A stretch of DNA of 64,000 bases from Heliocidaris erythrogramma (Eukaryota; Echinodermata; Echinoidea; Camarodonta; Echinometridae), in NCBI GenBank assembly GCA_025617745.1, contig CM046853.1:35534625-35598624 (forward strand). The letters run 5' to 3'. The notes under the pieces are model-generated. The model saw only the letters and a program-made list of their open reading frames with translations, had not been told where the DNA came from and did not search any database. A program made the translations under genes and the position numbers. Below, piece after piece: positions 9,559 through 20,042 of the stretch. How positions within the stretch are numbered: the stretch's first letter is position 1; each line of letters starts with the position of its first letter.

Positions 9559-9887
9559 CTTCAGGTATAAACCCCATTTGGAGTGTTTTCGAATCCAAGC
9601 ATCGGCGGTTTCACCAAAGCTACTCCACTCGCCAACGAGCTGGCTGTGTACACCGAAAACGAGGAGGAATGTGCCGCTTGGTTTGAGACACTGGTAGACA
9701 TTCTTCAATACGCTCTCCTTATCGAAGCACCATTGAAGAGCCACCATGCTCAGAATCTTGTCGAATTTTTCGCTCCAGTCGATGTGGTGATGTCCAAACG
9801 TCTCCGCGTCTTCCTCAAAATATCGTACATTATTCGCGAAGTGTTCTTTCTTCGCGACTTCTATCATTCCTGGGGAGATGTCCAAGC
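9559..9887 (-). CDS. Methyltransferase A exon 2 (Rossmann core)
   Basis: The 329-nt exon runs from acceptor TTATTACAG to donor CTGAAG/GTAAAG. Its first two bases complete the Gly codon begun in exon 1. It codes LDISPGMIEVAKKEHFANN, YFEEDAETFGHHHIDW, MVALQWCFDKESVLKN, CLKPSGTFLLVF and WIRKHSKWGLYLK. The frame is uninterrupted. FB2 starts 22 bp upstream of its splice acceptor. Confidence 0.8.
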
Positions 9888-10480
9888 CTGTAATAAGCAG
9901 GTGAAAATGGGTTACATGTCGTTTTTCCGAAGGTTCGTATTTCCGAAGGTTCGTTTTTCCGAAGGTTCATAATTCCGAAGGTTCGTTATTCCGAAGGTTC
10001 GTTACTCCGAAGGTTCGTTTTTCCGAAGGTTCGTTTTTCCGAAGGTTCTTTTTTCCGAAAATGAAATAGGGTTCATAATTCCGAAGGTTCGTATTTCCGA
10101 AAATGAAAAAGGGTTCGTATTTCCGAAAATGAAAAAGGGTTCGTATTTCCGAAAATGAAAAAGGGTTCGTATTTCCGAAAATGAAATAGGGTTCGTATTT
10201 CCGAAAATGAAAAAGGGTTCGTATTTCCGAAAATGAAAAAGGGTTCGTATTTCCGAAAATGAAATAGGGTTCGTATTTCCGAAAATGAAAAAGGGTTCGT
10301 ATTTCCGAAAATGAAATAGGGTTCGTATTTCCGAAAATGAAAAAGGGTTCGTATTTCCGAAAATGAAATAGGGTTCGTATTTCCGAAAATGAAATAGGGT
10401 TCGTATTTCCGAAAATGAAAAAGGGTTCGTATTTCCGAAAATGAAATAGGGTTCGTATTTCCGAAAATGAAAAAGGGTTT

Positions 10481-11488
10481 AAATTCAGAGAATACTGCGT
10501 CAATCCGTATTTTGGATAGGGAGGAGGGGAAAGACGGCCAAGTGTAAAGATATTCATTTCGTACTCAATAATCATAACAATGATGATAACAATTATAATA
10601 AAATCTAGAGAAATAGCCATTATTATCGTAATTCCTATCAATATTATCATTATTATTATGATTATTATTATTATTAATATTATTATCATTATTATAATTG
10701 TTCCTATTATAATAACCAATATTAATTTTGTGAGCGAGCGTGGAGAGCGAGCGCCTCAGGAATTCATGTTTCATTTCTCATAAAATGATATTACTTCGGT
10801 GATTAAAATACATACTGATGTATTGAAGAAAGTGAATGATCGGATTCCGGATTAAATTTCCTACAACGAAATTGGCTTGAAGTTATTTATATAATGTATA
10901 TACGCTTTGGAAAATGAGACACACCAAAGTTCCAAGTAGATCTTTACAAGCAGAAAATGGTCACGTAATGTTTTTGAAAGGGGGAGCTGATGCCTCTTGG
11001 CAGAATATCATACTCCCCGTTCGTACAATTTGCAAGCGAGCGAAGCGAGTTAGAAAAAACATAAAACCCTTTTTTATTATAATGGAAATGCAATTTCGCC
11101 ATCAAAAGACAAATATAGAACATGTAATAATGAGCCATGAATAATATTACTGAACCCTACTGCCGAATATGGAATATTTGGGCACTTCACTCGCCCTAAT
11201 GAAGGGCGTTCCCTGTCCCAAACTATTCCGTTTCTAAATCTTACGCGCTATTGAGCAAGTAAAAAAAAAGAGATATTGTCTATAGAATAATGATTTTAGC
11301 CGACCATCTCGCTTCCCAAAATAAAAGGATGTTCGGGCACCACGCTGCTGGATTCCAGCGAGCCAAACATTGACATTTTATTATCTTTAAGATGTAATTA
11401 CTTCGTGAACATAAATTGTGATTAAAAAAGTATACTATGAAAAGTGTAAACTAAAAATAAGGTGGGGGCGTCCTGCTTCCCTAGCCCT
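10481..11488. other. FB2 central region, left part
   Basis: It holds an ATT/ATC-rich microsatellite (about 10570-10720) and two GAGCGAGCG-type blocks (about 10731-10752 and 11031-11050). Similar CGCTCGCTCG blocks recur near 12040 and 13390 in the FB2 centre. No coding sequence is recognised. Confidence 0.5.
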
Positions 11489-11640
11489 CAGAGCCATCTA
11501 TTACAGAGTTTGGCCAACTCGGCTCCATGTAGGTAGCAATATGGCGCTTGTTGCTTTGTTAGGCAAGCACTAAACAAAGGAATATACGCCATGTTGTGCC
11601 CAAATAAACCGAGTTGGCCGAAGTCTGTAATATGGCTCTG
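11489..11640. mobile_element. Small foldback (MITE-like) element in FB2 centre
   Basis: Inverted arms of about 32 bp: CAGAGCCATCTATTACAGAG followed by TTTGGCCAACTCGG at the left, and the complement of CAGAGCCATATTACAGACTT followed by CGGCCAACTCGG at the right. A second inner inverted block is CAATATGGCG / CGCCATGTTG. The total is 152 bp and there is no ORF. The TSD is unclear. Confidence 0.65.
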
Positions 11641-14576
11641 TAAATGACTCTACAAGCCCTCCCCTCCGGTCCCCAAAACAACAACAGCAATAAAAACAAC
11701 AACATAATATTACAGAGAGTTCATAAAGGAGTCACTGCTATTGATAAGTGCCCGCTTTGTCTTGTGATAAGTGCCCTATACCTATATATATATTTAATAT
11801 ATTGTACGTATATACTCCGATGTCGCTTACAAATTGAGCCCTAAAGTCCACAAAAGAACCACATAGGCCTACCTAGCTCAGAGAGGCTTCCTATATAATA
11901 GATTCCGATCCCTTACTGATATCAGCATAATGAGAGGCAGTGGAGCAGGGGGCAGTTATACAAGAATGAGCAGTGCCCTTACATCAAAACAGGAAGAAGG
12001 ACAATTTCTTTCTAAATTTTTTTAAGCTCGCTGGCTACGCTCGCTCGCATTTCCCATTGTCTTTTTATCATAATTATTAGGAAAATCGCTGTTATTCAAA
12101 ATATCTTCAATATGAATAATCAGATCATTGCACTCAACTGTAGATTATTTTTTTTCTTTTTTTTCCTTTTTCATCTAGAACCATGCTAAGACATAAACAA
12201 TAATGTGTCGAAAATGATATTCGATAGTGTATTAATGGGTGGGGACACCAAAAGCAATATACTATTGTCTCAGCTCAAAGTGGCATTTCCCGCAATTTTT
12301 TCACCCTTTGTAGGTGCCCTTTGCCCCCAAAGTGCCCCTTTTGTTGGTGCCCCCACCCATTTTGAAAGACGCTCCACCGCCCCTGCTATCACCCACACTG
12401 GGAGTTACTAAAGTTCTGGATTCTGATCTTTACCTCCTATTTTGCTCTTTTTAGTTATATATTGTGATATGATTTACATTGCATACAAGAATTATCTTTT
12501 GATGAACATTGACGAGTGCATATGGACGTCTATTAATGACGTCTATTATTCACAAGTAATATAATGTGATAATGCTGAACTCACTTTCCTTTTCAGATGA
12601 TGGTAGAATCTTAATTACATTCAAATGATCCTAATGATTACTAAAGTTTTGTAACCATGGGCCTATTTCTATCTGGCAACCTCAAAACACATATCCAGTG
12701 GATCCAAATTTCTACATATCCATAATGAAAGTTATAGTGTCCAAAGCATATTATGCTAAGGCTGGCTACTAAAATAAGGCAATTTTTTAACACGTAATTT
12801 TTTTCATTTAGTATGCATGAATGTGTAAAATTATTTGACTATATAAATTCATTATGCAAAACATAACATCATATTTTACTCCCATTGCAGGCTAATTTTG
12901 TGGGTTGTGACCATAGCTTTAATGCCAAATGAATTTAAAGTAGAGAAAACCTTAGGTTGGTGAAACATTGTAGATTGACAGATTGACGGGTATTATATGA
13001 ATACACAGATGAATTAGAGTGAACATGACTGTCATCAAATAAACTGGGTAATTTTCCTGATCGGTAACTTATACGTAAAAATGAGAGTGTTAAGATATAT
13101 CATTTCAGGTAAAATATTAAGGTGCACATATATACTTCTTAGAATAATGTTTGTAAGTGTCTTTTGTTGATAGCATTTAAAGATGATAAAGTGTCCTTTT
13201 TTCTCGTTCGTTCGTAAAATTTAAACTTTTCTTGGATGCCTCGTTCAGCAAATATACACATATTCGTTTTGCAAACTGCCCGAAATCCGACATAATTATC
13301 AAGTATAGGAGGTGATCATGTACATAAACTTTTCTCGTGTATTTCTTTGACAAAATAAAATTGTAGGTTAATTCTTTCCTCGCTCTCTTCGCTCGCTCAT
13401 AAAATTTAGAAAATGTAGAAACATAATGGTGGATTTTCGGGAAAGATGTGTCAGCCCCCCCCCCTACTTAAGAAAGGGAGTTATGCGGCCCCTGTAATTA
13501 TAAAAATTATAGTTAACCTATATCTGCGATTACTCGATAATTTATGTTTGTATAAAGTAAGCAAACAGTGGAACGACGGTTTTAAGTCACTTCGAGGGGC
13601 ATGGTGACCGCATCCACTTGGTTTCAAACACGAGGCCCCCAAATACACGTAGTTATTGTATTAAGTTCCATTATATGAACTTTATAAAGATAACTGCGTA
13701 CTGCACAATGTGAGATCACATGATCAGGCTTATGACTTATGATAAGATATATAAATTTTCCTACCCCACCCCTATCATGGGCCTTGCTAAAATGGGTTGG
13801 GGCAGGGGTGGGGTGTTGGGATGTCACTCCCCCTTTCATATTCAACATTGCTGTCAGTATATGTATGCGCCACTATGTGGGCAAAAAGGAGGGAGAGGGA
13901 AGAGAAAGGAGAAAAGAAAAAGGTAAAAAGATTCATTAGAGGTTAGAAGGGAAAAAAGAGAAAAAGAAGAAAAAAGGAAAGAAAACAGAAAACCTAATTC
14001 CGATTTTTTTCAACACTGAAATTCGTATATGCATATGGGAATAAATAGATTATAAGAAAATGGCGAAAGGAAAACAAAGAAGAAAGCGACAGGATGAAGA
14101 AAGAAGAACTTTGAGATGAGATTAACGATGAACATGGCTGCCCAAATACAGTTTTGTATCTCAGACCCGGACGAGACTCATCTTTCTTTCACATTCCTTT
14201 AATCCAAATAGGACTGGAGGGCAATTAGCGCCCCCCGCCCCCCACCGCTGATAGTTTTAAAGGGCTTGCCGCGCGACCTTATGACTTTTTCTTTAGAGCG
14301 TAATGTATCTTTTGATACAAAATGTGTGTGTATTCCCGGGTATGGTGTTACGTAACATTTGAAGGTCATATAATAAATGTCAATGAAAAATGGTAGGTTC
14401 GTATTTATGAGTAAAACCATTAATCATTTGTACAGTCCAACCGTCTTCTTTCCTATTCCATTTTCTTTCTTTTTTTCTTATTTTTTCGCCATCCGATGAG
14501 GGAGGGGTGGGGGCGTTCCCTCCCCCCCCCCCCCATTGCTACACCTCTGCTCCTGATGAATTTGCTTTTTTTCCAG
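11641..14576. other. FB2 central region, right part: no gene seen
   Basis: AT-rich non-coding DNA with purine-rich (13880-14130) and C-run (13457, 14521) tracts. Short ORFs do not resemble known proteins. Confidence 0.5.
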
Positions 14577-15109
14577 GAATTATGAACCCTATTTCATTTT
14601 TCGGAAATACGAATCCTATTTCATTTTCGGAAATACGAACCCTTTTTCATTTTCGGAAATACGAACCCTTTTTCATTTTCGGAAATACGAACCCTATTTC
14701 ATTTTCGGAAATACGAACCCTTTTTCATTTTCGGAAATACGAACCTTATTTCATTTTCGGAAATACGAACCCTTTTTCATTTTCGGAAATACGAACCCTT
14801 TTTCATTTTCGGAAATACGAACCTTCGGAATTATGAGCCCTTTTTCATTTTCGGAAATACGAACCTTCGGAAATATGAACCCTATTTCATTTTCGGAATT
14901 ATGAACCTTCGGATAAACGAGCCGTCGGATAAACGAACCTTCGGAATAACGAACCTTCGGAATAATGCAACAAATGTTCGGAATTACGAACCCTTTTTCA
15001 TTTTCGGAATTATGGACCCCCAGGCATGGGAAATTAGTGTTTCGGAAATACGAACCTTCGGAAATACGAACCTTCGGAAAAACGAACCTTCGGAAAAACG
15101 AGATGCCCC

Positions 15110-15255
15110 CGAAAATGTGCCCTAGACCATTCTGAAACTTCGCTAGGTTTTACTTTACTACCTCTAGCTCTCCTCGTACATTACGGCATGCGTAAGCCAT
15201 GATAATAACTAGAGCACTCGAAGAGGGGGGGGGGGGGGGACCAGTCCGAGTACAT
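15110..15255. other. Intron 1 remnant shared with copy B
   Basis: 15111-15202 aligns with 57460-57553 of copy B (CTTCGCTAGGTTTTACTTTAC block). Homology stops near 15203, where extra DNA with a G-run (15226-15239) begins. Confidence 0.6.
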
Positions 15256-16803
15256 GTATCCCCCGAACCCGTCACCCATCCCCCATTTGAATCAATGTTG
15301 TGACTGAAATTGATAAAGTGGCAATTTGGGACCTCGGGTATCACTGCTGACAAATTTGACCTTTTTGTACTTTTGTCATTTTTTAGTTGTTTTGAAATTG
15401 AAGGTGATCCGACAAAAACTGCAGCCGGTAGAGTGCTCACAAGAAATTCTTTACTATTTCTTTTAAAAATATGGTTACCATGGCAACGATGACTCCACCC
15501 ACACCAAAAACAATAGGCGTCTTCATCTTACCATAATGCACCTCCATGCGAAATTTGAAGGTGATCTGACAAGAACTGCAGCCGGTAGAGCGCTCACAAG
15601 AAAATCTTTACCATTTCTTTAAAAAATATGGTTACCATGGCAACAATGTCGACTCCGCCCACACCAAAAACAACAGCCGTCTTCATCTTACCATAATGCA
15701 CTTCCATGCGAAATTTGAAGGTGATCCGACAAGAACTGCAGCCGGTAGAGCGCTCACAAGAAAATCTTTACTATTTCTTTAAAAATATGGTTACCATGGC
15801 AACGATGACTCCACCCACACCAAAAACAATAGGCGTCTTCATCTTACCATAATGCACCTCCATGCGAAATTTGAAGGTGATCCGACGAGAACTCCAGCCG
15901 GTAGAGCGCTCACAAGAAAATCTTTACTACTTCTTTAGAAATATGGTTACCATGGCAACCATGTGGACCCCGCCCACACCAAAAGCAATAGGCGTCTTCA
16001 TCTTACCATAATGCACCTCCATGCAAAATTTGAAGGTGATCCGACAAGAACTGCAGCCGGTAGAGCGCTCACAAGAAAATCTTTACTATTTCTTTAAAAA
16101 TATGGTTACCATGGCAACCATGACTTCGCCCACACCAAAATCAATAGGCTTCTTCGTCTTACCATAATGCACCTCCATGCAAAATTTGAAGGTGATCCGA
16201 CAAGAACTGCAGCCGGTAGAGCGCTCACAAGACAATCTTTACTATTTCTTTAAAAATATGGTTACCATGGCAACCATGACTTCGCCCACACCAAAATCAA
16301 TAGGCTTCTTCGTCTTACCATAATGCACCTCCATGCGAAATTTGAAGGTGATCCGACAAAAACTGCAGCCAGTAAAGCGCTCACAAGAAAATCTCTGCGG
16401 CGGACGCGGACGCGGTGCGACGATGCCAAATCCATAGTATCCCCGAACACTAGTTTTTTTTTTCTTTAAAATTATGTTTACCATGGCAACAATGTCGACT
16501 CCGCCGGCACCAAAAACAACAGCCGTCTTCATCTTACCATAATGCACCTCCATGCGAAATTTGAAGGTGATCCGACAAGAACTGCAGCCGGTAGAGCGCT
16601 CACAAGAAAATCTTTACTATTTCTTTAAAAATATGGTTACCATGGCAACCATGTCGACTCTGCCCACACCAAAATCAATAGGCGTCTTCATCTTACCATA
16701 ATGCACCTCCATGCGAAATTTGAAGGTGATCCGACGAGAACTCCAGCCGGTAGAGCGCTCACAAGAAAATCTTTACTATTTCTTTAAAAAGTTCGGGGGA
16801 TAC
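15256..16803. mobile_element. Terminal-inverted-repeat element filled by a 156-160 bp tandem array
   Basis: The ends are GTATCCCCCGAAC at 15256-15268 and its complement at 16791-16803. Inside are nine tandem units marked by AAATTTGAAGGTGATC near 15393, 15551, 15711, 15867, 16026, 16182, 16338, 16557 and 16716. Spacing is 156-160 bp, except one of 219 bp that holds a 63-bp GC-rich insert ending in another GTATCCCCGAAC. Each unit carries ACTGCAGCCGGTAGAGCGC and the palindrome-like GGTTACCATGGCAACC. It is absent from the matching place in copy B (near 57555). No ORF encodes a transposase. Confidence 0.7.
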
Positions 16804-16810
16804 AATGAAA

Positions 16811-17634
16811 GTTATCGCTTGTTACAGCAATTCTCACCCAGAGTGATTTTGGGCGCAGTAAGCTAAGAGCCGGTCACACATTACAAACGATAACTATACC
16901 TATAGCTGTAAAATTGCTTTATGTAGAAATGGTATTGAATGTCGGTGATGGCCACCAATTTATGCTATTGAGCCATGAGAACCACATTTATCAAATCCAA
17001 TACCTTCTCTGCATGGTTATAGTTATGGTTAGTTATCGTTATTAATGCTTTGTAATCCACGCCTTATTAATGCAATATTGTAACAAACAAAAACATTCAT
17101 CATTTTCATAGTTCACACTTGCCGTAAGGTACGAAAGCTGCAGGTAGGAAAATAAACAGATACAAGTATCATTGTTAATCCTTTGAATACCAAGCAAGAA
17201 CTATCAAAGGATGAAATCTAGTGGAAATACATGCTGAATAAAAGTTAAATCTATCCGAGTGTCTTACAACCTCTTTATTTTATTCATTTTATTTAATTCT
17301 ATAGTATTTTTGTTTCTGAACTTAATATTCAATATTATTCTTTATACTCATCATGCTCAAGAGGTCATGTTTCTCTAAATAATTTTATTTTCCATCCTTT
17401 TTTGTAGTAAAGAAATGAAGAGTGCAATCTAGGGGACAACAAACTTACCTTAGATTTACAGGCAAAATCTGTGCTCTAGTAATTTCCTGTGTCGTGATCT
17501 GGCAGAAATTAATTATAATCCCAAAAGCAAACACAAAGCAATATCGACAACAACGTTGTAATAGCTGCTTATCATAACCATCTGCCTTCATTCTAATGTT
17601 GAGTTCATTTTTTTAAAAATCATATTATCATATT
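16811..17634. repeat. Intron 1 segment P, copy A
   Basis: It starts GTTATCGCTTGTTACAGC and contains TAAGAGCCGGTCACACATTA. It aligns to 57561-58090 and again to 62094-62927. Three copies in the window reflect duplication of the methyltransferase locus plus a further tandem duplication in copy B. Confidence 0.8.
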
Positions 17635-17866
17635 ATCAAGGTCAATTATAAACTTTTTAAAATAATATCTTGAAAGACAATCCCATGATGCTTTCTTTTC
17701 ATTCCATAATGTGGGACATTACTTTGTACAACAGACAACTACGCCACTCACACATCAAGCCAATGCATATACGCATTTGAAATGGCAAAATCGGAGCAGA
17801 AAATTGACTTGCCTTTTCATCGTCTGTATATAGGCGAACATTCAGATATTACAACAGCCTACTCAC

Positions 17867-18053
17867 CAGTAACCGAGTTCACCAGAGGAGATACAATCTT
17901 GCAGAGTCTTCCAGGACCACATCCGACATCGAGGACGTCATCGTTTTTCTTGAAGTCGATCAAAGTTAAAGCCTCATCGTGAAGTCGATTATGTAAATAG
18001 ACAGAACTGACTGAATCGTACTCTTGTGCTAGCTCTAAAGTATCAGTATTCAT
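17867..18053 (-). CDS. Methyltransferase A exon 1 (start, SAM motif I)
   Basis: ATG at 18051-18053. The 187-nt exon codes MNTDTLELAQEYDSVSSVYL, then DEALTLIDFKKNDDVLDVG and CGPGRLCKIVSPLVNSVTG. It ends at GTTACTG/GTGAGT in phase 1 and joins exon 2 as GLDISPGM. VLDVGCGPG is the SAM-binding glycine-rich motif. No equivalent exon is visible for copy B. Confidence 0.8.
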
Positions 18054-18495
18054 TTTGCTTCACGCTCCTTGTCTAACTGAAAATGTTGTACCTAAACACT
18101 GTATTTATATCAGACCATCCGTGCAGTGGCCGATCCAGGTGGGGGGGGGGGGGGGGTAGGGGCACTTCCGGCCCGTGACCCCCCCCCCCCCTTTAAAAGA
18201 AAAGTATGCTTTTTCTTTTCTTTCTTTTTTTTTGCTTGTCAGAGAATTATGGAGGGAAACTGGACCTGGACCCCATAACCCCCCCCCCCCGACTGAGCGA
18301 ATTTTGGAGGTCTGGCAAGACAAAAAAATATACGGGTCTACCTTTTCCAAACGATTCCTAATAGTTCACGTTATCGGATACTGTTCTGAAAAGTAACGAA
18401 GAATAATGGTCAAGGATTTGATTGCTCATGGTATAGTGAAGCTGGAATTATAATCCTTTATATACGGTTGTCATGTGCTAAGAAGAATTTATTTC

Positions 18496-18498
<3 letters not shown>
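18054..18498. other. Upstream region of methyltransferase exon 1
   Basis: It holds G-runs and C-runs (18141-18157, 18180-18191, 18280-18290). No promoter box can be called with confidence. Confidence 0.4.

Positions 18499-18538
<40 letters not shown>
18499..18538. repeat. (TA)n microsatellite, left of hammerhead foldback
   Basis: Twenty TA units. A second run at 18923-18952 lies on the other side of the 18541-18920 unit. Confidence 0.95.
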
Positions 18539-18540
<2 letters not shown>

Positions 18541-18541
<1 letters not shown>

Positions 18542-18920
18542 AAAGTGTTCTGCGTCGGTTTAGGTAAAATATAAATAGAAAAGACAAATATAAATAAACA
18601 AACCGTAGAGATGTCAATTTCATTTCTTACATCTTGTTTTTACGCGACCATTTTGCGCGTCCATTTTGCGCGTCCATTTTGCGCGAGCATTTTGCGCGTT
18701 CTTACATTTTGTTTTTACGCGACTATTTTGCGCGTCTTTTACATCTTGTTTCTACGCGACCATTTTGCGCGTCTTTTATTTGCGCCCTTATTTTTGCTTG
18801 ACGCTTAATAAATTTGTCATTCCTTGACAAAGGGCTATGCCCGAAATATCGGAAAATTGACATCTCTACGGTTTTTTTTATTTATATTTGTCTTTTCTAT
18901 TTATATTGTTATACATAATT
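18541..18920. mobile_element. Foldback unit with hammerhead-like motif inserted in (TA)n
   Basis: The inverted arms 18571-18621 and 18854-18904 (AAAAGACAAATATAAATAAA...CCGTAGAGATGTCAATTT) flank a centre with repeated CATTTTGCGCGTC units (18648-18780). At 18823-18850 lies CTTGACAAAGGGC-TAT-GCCC-GAAATATC, a hammerhead-like core with changed CTGATGA box. There are no ORFs. The class (retrozyme/PLE-like) is inferred from structure. Confidence 0.55.
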
Positions 18921-18956
<36 letters not shown>

Positions 18957-18994
18957 AAATAGGAATGAAAAGTCCGTATACGATGAAAAAATTC

Positions 18995-19021
18995 GAATTT
19001 TCGGCCATAGGCCTTCATCAG
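18995..19021 (-). ncRNA. Hammerhead-like motif with GAAAATTC 3' half
   Basis: Minus strand: CTGATGA, A, stem II GGCC-TAT-GGCC, GAAA, ATTC. The palindrome AATT could replace ACGT as an intermolecular stem III, and TTC fits the NUH cleavage rule. It is unproven. Confidence 0.5.
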
Positions 19022-19133
19022 GAAATGATGAAAATTTATTAGATAGGTACACAAAAGAGCGTGAAGCGCAAAAAAAACAACGCAAAAGCTCCATGGATAC
19101 CAGCGCAACCATGGTAGAGATCAGGAAGGAGAG

Positions 19134-19164
<31 letters not shown>

Positions 19165-19843
19165 AGATATAGAAGCGTAATAGAGCAGAAGCGCAGAAAG
19201 GGAGAAAGCTCCATGGAAACTCGCGCAACCATGGTAAAGAGAAGTTAAAGAGAATGTATATACATTTATTTCATTCATCAAATAGCTTCCTTGTGTCAAC
19301 TGGTTCGGGTTGGGAGTGATATCGACTCTGCATAGTACACTGTTTGACTGGAAATCTTACATATATGTAAAACTGCATCCAGACTATCCGTTTTAAGTAC
19401 TGTTTGGGATTAAATTTTGTTGGGATTTGTCAAAATGTGTAGTTAATATTCTCAGTGGTGCATCTAAGATTCTCTGACAGAAGCGTCATAATTAAAAAAG
19501 AAGAAAAATATCGTAAACGAATACTGATTCAGAACTGTTCCGATTCATTTGCCTACGAAGGTTAATTAGGAGGGGAGGTTGGCTCCACCCCCACCCCCCC
19601 CCCCTCCCGATAATTTTGAAACTACCAATATTAGTCCTATATCTCGTTTATTATGTTTTAATCACGGAATTAAAAACAAAGTCTATAATGAATAGGGAAA
19701 ACATCATTAATGGATATCACCATAATGAAATGTCAAAAATTTGCTCGCTGGGTGGGTGTTTTTCAAGCCAACCGAAAACTATAGAATAACGCATTATGAT
19801 TCCGGACTATAACTGATTAAATGCTACATTTCTTTTGATTCAG
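19022..19843. other. Non-coding region with repeated GCTCCATGG block and (GA)n
   Basis: AAGCTCCATGGATACC...GCGCAACCATGGTA occurs at about 19087-19113 and 19207-19233. The two copies are separated by (GA)n (19131-19158). The rest to the first receptor exon holds nothing recognised. No signal-peptide exon for the receptor was found here. Confidence 0.5.
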
Positions 19844-20042
19844 AATGCCCATGTCAATATGGTGGTTACTGTGACTTCACCGCACGCATCTGCCGGTGCC
19901 CATCGGGGCGGACCGGGCCACTGTGTGAGGAAACATGTCCTACAGCGACGTACGGAGTGGAGTGCGTACAGAGATGTACGTGTGGTGATGGCGCTATGTG
20001 TGATCCTTACAGTGGACTGTGTAGCTGTCTGCCCAATCAAAG
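19844..20042 (+). CDS. Receptor exon a: EGF-like repeats
   Basis: Acceptor TTTGATTCAG, donor AAAG/GTAAAT. It reads CPCQYGGYCDFTARICRCPS, then GRTGPLCEETCPTATYGVEC and CTCGDGAMCDPYSGLCSC. The cysteine spacing is that of tandem EGF/laminin-EGF repeats. It starts with a split codon, so at least one coding exon lies upstream. Confidence 0.75.

Larger units (their letters stand above)
9910..15109. mobile_element. FB2: 5.2-kb foldback element with minisatellite arms in intron 1
   Basis: Copy B (57461-57475) reads GGTGAAAATGTGCCCTGG uninterrupted, giving the empty site. Here TGAAAATG (9902-9909) and CGAAAATG (15110-15117) flank the insert, an 8-bp duplication with one mismatch. The ends are GGTTACATGTCGTTTTTCCG and, in complement, GGGGGCATCTCGTTTTTCCG. 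The left arm (about 9921-10480) is 15-bp units (TTCCGAAGGTTCGTA) then about 15 units of 26 bp (TTCCGAAAATGAAAAAGG plus GTTCGTAT). The right arm (about 14577-15100) is inverted. The 4.1-kb centre holds no recognisable transposase. ORFs across the arms are low-complexity artefacts. Confidence 0.85.
7859..18053 (-). pseudogene. JHAMT-like SAM-dependent methyltransferase, copy A (exon 3 damaged)
   Basis: Minus-strand five-exon gene: exon 1 17867-18053, exon 2 9559-9887, exon 3 about 9219-9288, exon 4 8693-8828, exon 5 7859-8034. Exon 1 carries class I motif I (VLDVGCGPGRL). Exon 2 opens with LDISPGMIEVAKKE (motif II) and holds ALQWCFDKE and LKPSGTFLLVF. The layout, length (about 296 aa) and LQWC / LKPSG motifs resemble juvenile-hormone-acid-methyltransferase-like and Methyltransf_11 proteins. 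The substrate cannot be inferred. Against copy B, exon 3 has lost one T near its 5' end and six bases that include the GT donor. Intron 1 (7979 bp) carries FB2 and a tandem-array element. Either exon 3 is skipped (63 nt, in frame) or the copy is dead. Confidence 0.75.

Noticed and set aside
9967..10719. 250-codon ORF with FSEIRTLFHFRKYEP repeats, and its partner at 14507-14836
   Set aside because: They are translations of the FB2 arms, with an Ile-rich part from a microsatellite. No protein family.
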